NCBI GenBank assembly: GCA_030741175.1
Contig: JASLVT010000118.1
Span: forward strand, 1 to 5,080
Length of the DNA stretch: 5,080 nt
Direction: 5' to 3'
DNA from: Porticoccaceae bacterium
GTDB lineage: Bacteria > Pseudomonadota > Gammaproteobacteria > Pseudomonadales > Porticoccaceae
Shown: piece by piece, positions 1 through 5,080 of the stretch
Position numbering within the stretch: the first letter of the stretch is position 1
Layout: the number at the start of each line of letters is the position of its first letter
Program-made: the position numbers and the translations under genes
The notes under the pieces: model-generated
The model's database searches: none
What the model saw: only the letters and a program-made list of their open reading frames with translations
Told to the model about the DNA's origin: nothing

Positions 1-1308
1 GATAAAGTTGGTATAGAAACCAAAGCGCTCTGAGAATGTTGGATTTTTAACCGCAGTACCGTAGGCACCGCGCAGTCTGGCATTATCATTGAGCTGATAA
101 ACCGCCTCAACGCGATAGGTATTTGAACTATCAAACTCAGAGTTGTCATCATAACGACCGCTGAGTGCCAGGCTAAAACTATCGGATACATCGGAGCGAT
201 ACTCAATAGCAACACTATCGGTATCACGCTCACGATCCTGGTTAGGATCTAGACCCCAACTCAAAGGTCCACGCTGCCGATAGTCCTCCTCTTCACGCTC
301 GACTAGAACGGAAACGCGCTGCGAACCCTCATTCCAAAACATGGACCCAATATACTGGTACTGATCTTTAGTGGAGGCAGTTACATTGCCCTTGACACCA
401 TCAGCAAACGCTTCGTTATCATGCTTGGATTGGGCTAATTGCACTCTATGCTGCCAACGACCATCTGCTGATACATAATTAGCCTGTAGACCCACTGTGC
501 TGTGGCGGAATTCAGAAACACGATCTTGATCTTCTACAAAGCCATCAAAATCTTGGTCAGCATCGAATTCGTTCATACCGTCAGACTGACGAGCAGACAG
601 GGACAAAGTCAATGACTCAGTTGCCACATAACCGGCCTTTAGATTGACACTGGTATTTTCATAACCATCTTTTTCATCACCGGTGCGAGAGATATTGTCG
701 CCATCAGTATCAATATCACTGACACCCAAACGAACCGTTAAATCGCCTTGCGTAGCGCCAATGCTAAAACCACTACGCTGAGTAGAGAAACTACCGGCCT
801 CTGTATACAGTTTGGCACTTAAGGGTTGCTCTGCCCCACGGGTAACAATATTCACCACGCCGGCCATAGCATCACTGCCGCGCATAGAACTCTGAGGGCC
901 ACGAATAACCTCAATACGCTCAATATCATCTGCGGATAATATTCCCCAGTTCAGCTCATCGCTCTGGGATGGATCATTGGCCTCAACACCATCTATCAGC
1001 ACTAATAAATGATTGGCCTCACTACCACGTGCACGGATTTGCGTAGCAGATCCCTGCACACCGCTACGGCTAACTGCTAAGCCAGGTACATCGCGCAATA
1101 GATCACTGACACTCAGCGCCGCACGCAGCCTTAACTGCTCACTGTCGATCACAGTAATCGCATTAGCCGACCGATCGGCGGCGATTGGAATAAGAGAAGC
1201 ACTAACTAGCACTTCTTGAATTTCAGCTTCAGCAGCATAAGCTGATTGAACGAGTACAGGGGCAGCTGACAACGCGATCGATGCCGCTAATAATGATATT
1301 TTTTTCAT
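1..1308 (-). CDS. btuB: BtuB-like TonB-dependent cobalamin receptor, N-terminal 436 residues (runs off left edge)
   Basis: This outer-membrane receptor would bind vitamin B12 and pass it to the periplasm using TonB energy. I translated the frame by hand: 436 codons are open from the ATG to the window edge with no stop. Residues 1-25 are a signal peptide ending AYA, followed by a TonB-box-like stretch near residues 29-37 (EIQEVLVSA). The plug spans roughly 45-158, with LLVLIDGVEAND (101-112), VIRGPQSSMRGSDAMAGVVNI (from 144) and a following TRG. The early barrel follows. The last visible part, YGTAVKNP...FGFYTN, matches my memory of E. coli BtuB (YGTSYKAP...YGFYGN), so roughly 180 residues should lie beyond the edge. 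Acidic stretches at 198-205 and 249-256 sit where BtuB binds calcium in its extracellular loops. The start is supported by AGAGG 5 nt upstream. A cobalamin riboswitch in the leader independently supports the substrate. Another corrinoid specificity is possible. Confidence 0.9.
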   Translation of the reverse strand, partial: MKKISLLAASIALSAAPVLVQSAYAAEAEIQEVLVSASLIPIAADRSANAITVIDSEQLRLRAALSVSDLLRDVPGLAVSRSGVQGSATQIRARGSEANHLLVLIDGVEANDPSQSDELNWGILSADDIERIEVIRGPQSSMRGSDAMAGVVNIVTRGAEQPLSAKLYTEAGSFSTQRSGFSIGATQGDLTVRLGVSDIDTDGDNISRTGDEKDGYENTSVNLKAGYVATESLTLSLSARQSDGMNEFDADQDFDGFVEDQDRVSEFRHSTVGLQANYVSADGRWQHRVQLAQSKHDNEAFADGVKGNVTASTKDQYQYIGSMFWNEGSQRVSVLVEREEEDYRQRGPLSWGLDPNQDRERDTDSVAIEYRSDVSDSFSLALSGRYDDNSEFDSSNTYRVEAVYQLNDNARLRGAYGTAVKNPTFSERFGFYTNFI

Positions 1309-1435
1309 GGTTTCCTCTAATGCTCACACCCGAGCAAATAATAATTAAAATAATTAATAGTAAGCAGGGGCGTACGGGCAGAGGGACAGAGACTGTCAAT
1401 CAGCACAAGACCGCACCCCGCGGTTTGTCTGCATA
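1309..1435 (-). promoter_or_regulatory. Leader between B12 riboswitch and btuB start (expression platform and RBS)
   Basis: This 127-nt untranslated stretch joins the riboswitch to the receptor ATG. Three small hairpins are visible. ACCGC/GCGGT with a 5-nt loop lies at 1410-1424, immediately after the aptamer. GACAG/CTGTC with a 3-nt loop lies at 1385-1397. TGCTC/GAGCA lies at 1321-1336, just upstream of the ribosome binding site AGAGG (1318-1314). None is followed by a run of U, so an intrinsic transcription terminator is not evident. Control of ribosome access, as in many proteobacterial B12 riboswitches, is therefore the likelier mechanism. That last step is inference. Confidence 0.55.
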
Positions 1436-1670
1436 GCGATAGGCCGGTCTCCGGACTCATAAGTGAGAAACCATGTATAAAACAGCCTCTCTATCTAGCT
1501 ACCTTCCCATGCCTTGTTGCACAGTGGTCATACAGCTAAACATTCTTATTTACCGTTGCGGGGGCAGTATCGGAATTGCTATTCAATCAATCTATGATTA
1601 AGCGCACCGATTTCCCGTTTCACTCTTGTTACATCACTAACGATGGCGACATAACGCGAGAACCTATTGC
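1436..1670 (-). ncRNA. Cobalamin (B12) riboswitch aptamer
   Basis: Reading the minus strand 5' to 3', the conserved blocks of the cobalamin riboswitch family appear in the right order. GGGAAATCGGTGC lies at 1616-1604. CTGCCCCCGCAACGGTA lies at about 1567-1551. GACCACTG is at 1529-1522, TGGGAAGG at 1509-1502, and the B12 box AGTCCGGAGACCGGCC at 1457-1442. The closing helix P1 pairs 1663-1670 with 1436-1443 with one mismatch (GCAATAGG with CCTATCGC). ATCGG and CCGAT (1611-1607 with 1573-1569) form an internal stem. The element sits between a sigma70-like promoter and a BtuB-type receptor, and should lower receptor expression when cobalamin is plentiful. The size, about 235 nt, is within the family's range. 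Confidence 0.96.
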
Positions 1671-1686
1671 CGAAGCAAGAGCAGGC

Positions 1687-1715
1687 AATCTAACCCCCAG
1701 CGGATTTGATGTCAA
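1687..1715 (-). promoter_or_regulatory. Sigma70-like promoter of the riboswitch-btuB transcript
   Basis: A perfect -35 hexamer TTGACA (1715-1710) is followed by a 17-nt spacer and TAGATT (1692-1687), a 4/6 match to the -10 consensus. Transcription would start near 1680, about 10 nt before the first pairing base of riboswitch P1, which is exactly where a riboswitch promoter is expected. Confidence 0.75.
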
Positions 1716-1848
1716 TCTGGATCACTCAATATTCATATAATTTTGGCTGTAGACTATCAGTTAGCATAGGGAAGTTAGATAGCGAGATTGTCTTACAAGC
1801 TATTTAAAATTTACTACTACATCAGTCATATCAATTACCCTAGCATAA
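1716..1848. other. AT-rich spacer with no recognised gene
   Basis: This stretch lies between the terminator of the secreted-protein gene and the riboswitch promoter. I see no open frame with a ribosome binding site, no RNA motif and no repeat in it. Some of it could act as upstream promoter DNA, but nothing specific supports this. Confidence 0.5.
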
Positions 1849-1880
1849 ATAAAAAGGGCTACCCTATTGAGTAGCCCTTT
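1849..1880 (-). terminator. Rho-independent terminator of the secreted-protein gene
   Basis: A perfect 10-bp stem (AAAGGGCTAC at 1880-1871 paired with GTAGCCCTTT at 1862-1853) encloses an 8-nt loop. On the minus strand it runs directly into TTTTTATTTA. It starts 35 nt after the stop of the gene ending at 1916. The plus-strand side has only TTT followed by ACTG, so it looks unidirectional. Confidence 0.93.
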
Positions 1881-1915
1881 ACTGTACAACCACGCTGTTG
1901 CGCTTGGTTTAGTGT

Positions 1916-2647
1916 TTATTCACCGAAGTAAATTTGCTCACAAATCTCAAAATTATCACTTTCTACAGACTCGATTAACTGAGCAACCGCCAGATAAGCG
2001 CCAGCCCAAGCAGCTTCGCCGGCAAAATATTCATCGAACATAGCGCCATGCGACTCGGCATCGGGCGTAATTGACCGCAACATCAACGTTTGTGCTTCAT
2101 GAGTACCCCCACCAATGCCAAGAAATACGCCGTTAAAGAAATCTGGGTGACCACCCTGTTGCAACGCTGTTTCAAAATCAGTCATCGCAGCTAGGAATGC
2201 AGGGACATTCTGCGGTGCTACACGAACCCGTTGCACTCGCTCATAGCCCGGCATAAGCTTAAATGGCTTCAGTGGCTTCCAAGTGACGCTGTATTTAACA
2301 TCTCTTAGTTTTGCAAACATCCGTGGCGCGCTGCTGGGATCATATTTGGTCGCGCCTACTAATGCAGCTTGGACACTGGAGAATGCACTCCAAACCATCA
2401 TTTGGCCATCGTACTCATGACCTGATTGCGTGACACAGTAACCGGCACCAGAGGCACCCATTACTTGAAAGGGCGCTACATTTTTCTTCATGGTGTCCAC
2501 ATATTTGGCGACATCAGGCGCTGCCATCATCACTGTGGTAAATGAGCCCTCCATAGTGGCCTGTGGCCCGTGGTCATCAGCGGAGACTACAGAGGAAAGC
2601 CCAACCGAGATGGCTATGGATAGTAAAAACTGGGTAATTTTTTTCAT
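1916..2647 (-). CDS. Secreted protein of unknown function with two related alpha/beta halves
   Basis: I do not recognise this 243-residue protein and assign no activity. Residues 1-23 are a Sec signal peptide (MKKI, hydrophobic core, VVSA then DDHG), so it should be periplasmic or exported; there is no lipobox cysteine. The mature part seems to hold two similar halves. One strand-helix unit is at 36-55 (TTVMMAAPDVAKYVDTMKKN) and another at 138-158 (VQRVRVAPQNVPAFLAAMTDF). Each is followed by a strand and an alanine-rich helix, at 81-98 and 185-220. This resembles a tandem ferredoxin-like, dimeric alpha/beta-barrel layout. Only two cysteines occur, C71 and C236, one per half, so a disulfide is possible. 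AGGA (2658-2655) lies 7 nt before the ATG. The gene has its own terminator and is probably transcribed alone. Confidence 0.88.
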   Translation of the reverse strand: MKKITQFLLSIAISVGLSSVVSADDHGPQATMEGSFTTVMMAAPDVAKYVDTMKKNVAPFQVMGASGAGYCVTQSGHEYDGQMMVWSAFSSVQAALVGATKYDPSSAPRMFAKLRDVKYSVTWKPLKPFKLMPGYERVQRVRVAPQNVPAFLAAMTDFETALQQGGHPDFFNGVFLGIGGGTHEAQTLMLRSITPDAESHGAMFDEYFAGEAAWAGAYLAVAQLIESVESDNFEICEQIYFGE

Positions 2648-2665
2648 GATAGATTCCTAAAGTTA

Positions 2666-2696
2666 GTTATAGTTTTTTATCTAGAGAAACTGTCAA
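2666..2696 (-). promoter_or_regulatory. Candidate promoter of the secreted-protein gene
   Basis: TTGACA (2696-2691) matches the -35 consensus exactly and TATAAC (2671-2666) matches 5/6 of the -10. The spacer is 19 nt, longer than the optimum. The predicted start, near 2659, would leave a leader of only about 12 nt, barely covering the AGGA ribosome binding site. The motifs are good but the geometry makes this call tentative. Confidence 0.4.
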
Positions 2697-2721
2697 AAAT
2701 CAAGTGGGATCTGACCTTTAC

Positions 2722-2750
2722 TGGGCAGCAGATAATATCCCGCTGACCCA
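2722..2750. repeat. Imperfect inverted repeat in the 270-bp gap
   Basis: TGGGCAGC (2722-2729) pairs with GCTGACCCA (2742-2750), giving 8 base pairs with one bulged A and a 12-nt loop. No T-run follows on either strand, so it is not a typical intrinsic terminator. It lies about 26 bp upstream of the candidate promoter and could be an operator or an mRNA 3' structure of the operon to its right. Apart from this and the promoter, I see nothing in 2648-2917. Confidence 0.35.
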
Positions 2751-2917
2751 ATAATAACCCTATATAGCAATAAACCTACAGCTTTTTCCACTGATGCTTT
2801 TCTATTCACTAATAAATTTTAGCTATGGTTGCTTGCCATTTTAGAAGCCGTAATCACCTGACTCGCCAACAACATATCGGGGTATTGACGGAGAAGGCGG
2901 CCTGAGTCGGAGGGGCA

Positions 2918-3892
2918 TTAAAGCCCTAATGTGACTAGCACTCGGCGAACACGATCTCCATCATAGGGCCGTCGACCGTGCATCGCCAGGTGATTGTCGA
3001 CGACAGCCACATCACCATCTTCCCATTCGATATCATAGGCAGTGTCTGCCGCTATCGCACAAATGCTATCCAAAAAGTGCTTGGGGATAGGTGAATCATC
3101 ACCAAAGCAAAGCCCTACCGAAGGGTCTTCCTTTACACCCCGCCAACCCTGATAGGCGGCAATAATTTGATTAAAGAAAACCCGCCTGTCATTGTCGACC
3201 AGTTTAATAGCCGGGAGTGCTTTAGTCTGCGTTGTTACAGACCCATCTTCATGCCATTGCCATTGATAACCCAAGCTTCGCAACTTCTGCTCTGCCTGAT
3301 CCTTGGTCTCGACACTCAATGTACTCTGCCAACCGCGCCCCTGCGCCGAATCAGGATTATCGCCACTAGGGATTCTATTGGTGTATTTAATACCGACCGC
3401 AGCCAACTTATATGTTAACTCAGGCTCAGATAGTGCAAGCTGTTCGTAGACCCTGTCAGAACGGCAGATCGAAGTAGCGCCGCCAGTATCGGCGCTCGCC
3501 TCACAGAAAAGGGAGATAATATTAGGGTATATATGTGTTTGAGCCTTTTGATTGTTGAGATAGATCTCTACATTTTTTGGCGCTTCATTGGCACTGAAGA
3601 CTAAATCGGTGTAATTAATTCGAACCGCATTGGACAGCGATTCTTTATAGGTAAAATTGTTGTAACCGAAGGCCGAAAAGAAAGCATCGTAGCTAACCGC
3701 ATCGGTGACTGGAAAACCTCGCAATAATAGGGCACCGGTGCAACTAAGCTCTTTTTTTAATATGGCTTGGTTGTCCTTTATCCAAGACTGTGCTTGCCCC
3801 AATGTCTGTATCGACCCATCATTGATAATAAGGGTGGGAAAATGCTCTTGACTAAATTCAAGACCTGCAAGCAGTTTGCTACTGTAAGTCAC
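2918..3892 (-). CDS. TauD/clavaminate-synthase-like protein with altered iron-ligand motif
   Basis: This 324-residue cytosolic protein has the layout of the TauD/TfdA and SyrP/clavaminate-synthase-like Fe(II)/2-oxoglutarate oxygenases. It shows LLLRGF at 55-60, the core after residue 109, LFCEASADTGGAT at 128-140, and the C-terminal VVDNHLAMHGRRPY at 297-310 with distal His305 and candidate 2-oxoglutarate-binding Arg316/317. Family members carry HxD or HxE where this one reads Asn113-Asn114-Gln115, so two of three iron ligands appear to be missing. Length is normal, and there is no frameshift or stop. The start is GTG, preceded by AGGGG (3905-3901) that overlaps the stop of the upstream reductase, so the two are probably translationally coupled. 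It could be a pseudoenzyme, an enzyme with unusual metal coordination, or a protein that only binds ligand. The substrate is unknown. Confidence 0.85.
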   Translation of the reverse strand: MTYSSKLLAGLEFSQEHFPTLIINDGSIQTLGQAQSWIKDNQAILKKELSCTGALLLRGFPVTDAVSYDAFFSAFGYNNFTYKESLSNAVRINYTDLVFSANEAPKNVEIYLNNQKAQTHIYPNIISLFCEASADTGGATSICRSDRVYEQLALSEPELTYKLAAVGIKYTNRIPSGDNPDSAQGRGWQSTLSVETKDQAEQKLRSLGYQWQWHEDGSVTTQTKALPAIKLVDNDRRVFFNQIIAAYQGWRGVKEDPSVGLCFGDDSPIPKHFLDSICAIAADTAYDIEWEDGDVAVVDNHLAMHGRRPYDGDRVRRVLVTLGL

Positions 3893-3903
3893 GGCGCAGT
3901 CCC

Positions 3904-4863
3904 CTAGTCGTAAATCGGATGAAACCTATTAAAAGCAGACTCACAAAATATACCCGGATCATTAAACCGACGATTTTGATTAAGCGATGAGATTGCCGAC
4001 ATCTCATCATCGGTAAGAACAAAATCAAAAAGATCTAGATTTTCTTGCAAGCGCTGTATCTTAGTTGTCTTAGTAATTACCGAACAACCTCGCTGAATGC
4101 CCCAGCGCAATACTATTTGCGCTGGCGTCTTATTATGGTGCCTTGCAGCCTCGGTAATAATAGCTTGGGTTAAAACAGATTCATCTGCACCGGCCATATC
4201 CAACTCAATATAAGATAATGCACCAAATGGAGAAAAAGCTGTTACAGCCATATCGTAGTTTTTAGCCAAGCGAATTAAAGGCTCTTGCGTTAGATAGGGA
4301 TGAGACTCTATTTGCAACTCTGCAGGCTTAATAGTCGCATAGGACATCAGATCATGGAGCAGACCTGAGTTGTAGTTACATACTCCGATACGCTTTACCA
4401 ACCCCTGATGCACCAGCTCCTCCATCGCATGCCAGGTATCTGACAGCGGAACCTGAGCCAACTTCATGGTGGGATTATCGGCTTCGGGATCATAAAACCA
4501 CTCTGGCGGGTAACGCGTCTCAAACGGTACAAAGGCCTGAGCAATCGGGAAATGAATTAGAAAAGAATCCAAGTAATCGAGATTCAGGTCGGCCAATATC
4601 TTTTCCAGTGCAGGCTTTACATGCTCTGGACTGTGATAGGTATTCCACAGCTTGGAGGTTACTGATAACTCATCCCTAGCGCACAAACCATCGGCCAGCG
4701 CCCGCGCAATACCCTGTCCCACCTCAACCTCATTGCCATAATCACAGGCACTGTCCAAGTGCCGGTAACCGAGTTCAATTGCGCTATAAACCGTTTCAGC
4801 ACATTGATCCTTAGCTATCTTCCATAGGCCGAGACCAATACTAACGTCTTCTTTTTTTACCAT
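3904..4863 (-). CDS. Aldo/keto reductase, xylose-reductase-like (AKR2B-type)
   Basis: This NAD(P)H-dependent cytosolic oxidoreductase should reduce an aldehyde or ketone to an alcohol. With the ATG at 4863 it has 319 residues. The catalytic tetrad is Asp37, Tyr42 (LDSACDYGNE), Lys71 (TSKLWNT) and His104 (LIHFPIA). The family signatures GYRHLDSACDYGNEVEVG and ELVHQGLVKRIGVCNY are present. From memory it tracks yeast xylose reductase closely: LIHFPIAxxFVPxExxYPP, ATIKPAxLQxExHPYL and a C-terminal RFNDP (299-303). The cofactor loop reads ITKT (263-266) where IPKS is usual, followed by T and a retained Arg271. A TTG six bases upstream is also in frame, but the only SD-like sequence (GATGAG) is 2 nt from it and 8 nt from the ATG, so I prefer the ATG. 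It is the first gene of an operon with the TauD-like gene. Its true substrate is unknown; xylose is not implied. Confidence 0.9.
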   Translation of the reverse strand: MVKKEDVSIGLGLWKIAKDQCAETVYSAIELGYRHLDSACDYGNEVEVGQGIARALADGLCARDELSVTSKLWNTYHSPEHVKPALEKILADLNLDYLDSFLIHFPIAQAFVPFETRYPPEWFYDPEADNPTMKLAQVPLSDTWHAMEELVHQGLVKRIGVCNYNSGLLHDLMSYATIKPAELQIESHPYLTQEPLIRLAKNYDMAVTAFSPFGALSYIELDMAGADESVLTQAIITEAARHHNKTPAQIVLRWGIQRGCSVITKTTKIQRLQENLDLFDFVLTDDEMSAISSLNQNRRFNDPGIFCESAFNRFHPIYD

Positions 4864-4903
4864 ATTCAATGCTCATCTACTGAGAAATACTAGTTACGGT
4901 GCG

Positions 4904-4909
4904 ATTATA
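4904..4909 (-). promoter_or_regulatory. Candidate -10 element of the reductase/TauD-like operon
   Basis: A perfect TATAAT hexamer lies 40 bp upstream of the reductase ATG, giving a predicted start near 4897 and a leader of about 34 nt. No good -35 hexamer exists at 16-18 bp (the best is TATTGA). The promoter may therefore need an activator bound at the adjacent repeat cluster. Confidence 0.5.
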
Positions 4910-4919
4910 TCTAACATAC

Positions 4920-4947
4920 CAATGTTCAATACATTATTTATGCATTG
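4920..4947. promoter_or_regulatory. Candidate operator: three CAAT-type half-sites
   Basis: On the plus strand CAATGTT (4920-4926) and CAATACAT (4927-4934) are adjacent direct copies. ATGCATTG (4940-4947) is an inverted copy separated by TATTT. The last two form a 21-bp inverted repeat with one mismatch. AATGT/ACATT (4921-4925 and 4931-4935) forms a second, overlapping palindrome. The cluster covers the -35 region of the only promoter-like sequence upstream of the operon. The regulator is unknown. The DNA is AT-rich, so chance similarity is possible. Confidence 0.35.
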
Positions 4948-5080
4948 ATAGGATATAGCGACGCAAATTATCATGGATAGTAGTTTATATCCCAGATCGA
5001 CCAGAACAATGACACAGAGTATAGGGTTATTTTCTTGCTGGACATTCTAAGATTGATCCAATGCACTTATGATACAGACA
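4948..5080. other. Non-coding right edge, nothing recognised
   Basis: All frames are broken by stops, apart from a 25-codon plus-strand frame that has no convincing ribosome binding site. I see no RNA gene, terminator or strong repeat here. The flanking gene to the right is outside the window. Confidence 0.45.

Noticed and set aside
1013..1219. Plus-strand open frame of 68 codons
   Set aside because: It lies entirely inside the plug domain of the btuB-like gene on the opposite strand, and its translation is low in complexity and unlike any family. It is a shadow frame.
2913..2926. GGGC/GCCC hairpin across the TauD-like stop codon as an operon terminator
   Set aside because: The stem has only 4 bp and no T-run follows on the minus strand.
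3167..3418. Plus-strand open frame of 83 codons
   Set aside because: It is antisense to the TauD-like gene, whose protein is clearly conserved in this region. No ribosome binding site or domain supports it.
4864..4869. TTG at 4869 as start of the reductase (two extra residues)
   Set aside because: The SD-like GATGAG would be only 2 nt away. The ATG at 4863 has better spacing and a standard codon. The difference does not affect the fold.
4973..5050. Plus-strand frame of 25 codons starting ATGGATAGT
   Set aside because: It is short, without a convincing ribosome binding site, and lacks any recognisable feature, so chance is sufficient.

Overview
The window looks like chromosomal DNA from a Gram-negative bacterium, most likely a free-living, probably marine, gammaproteobacterium. 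The evidence is a TonB-dependent outer-membrane receptor, Sec-type signal peptides, sigma70-like promoters and moderate GC content. The clade is an inference from the style of the proteins. Every gene I can support lies on the minus strand, so transcription runs from high to low coordinates. I see no mobile element, tRNA, rRNA or CRISPR array.

Layout from right to left. Positions 4864-5080 are non-coding and hold a probable promoter and a repeated CAAT-type half-site cluster. Positions 4863-3904 encode an aldo/keto reductase that closely resembles yeast xylose reductases (AKR2B-like). Eleven bases later, 3892-2918 encode a TauD/clavaminate-synthase-like protein with a GTG start, whose ribosome binding site overlaps the reductase stop codon. 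These two genes are almost certainly one operon. The second protein keeps the fold motifs, the distal His and the C-terminal Arg, but its HxE iron-ligand motif reads NxQ. This is the most unusual feature of the window.

Positions 2917-2648 are non-coding, with an imperfect hairpin and a candidate promoter. Positions 2647-1916 encode a secreted protein of unknown function that looks like two related alpha/beta halves. A clear intrinsic terminator follows at 1880-1849.

Positions 1848-1309 form the regulatory leader of the next gene: a sigma70-like promoter, a textbook cobalamin riboswitch (1670-1436) and a 127-nt stretch with three small hairpins before the start codon. Positions 1308-1 encode the first 436 residues of a BtuB-like vitamin B12 receptor that continues past the left edge. 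This unit is ordinary B12-repressed cobalamin uptake. The reductase/TauD pair suggests a two-step modification of an unknown small molecule, but no substrate can be named from the sequence.
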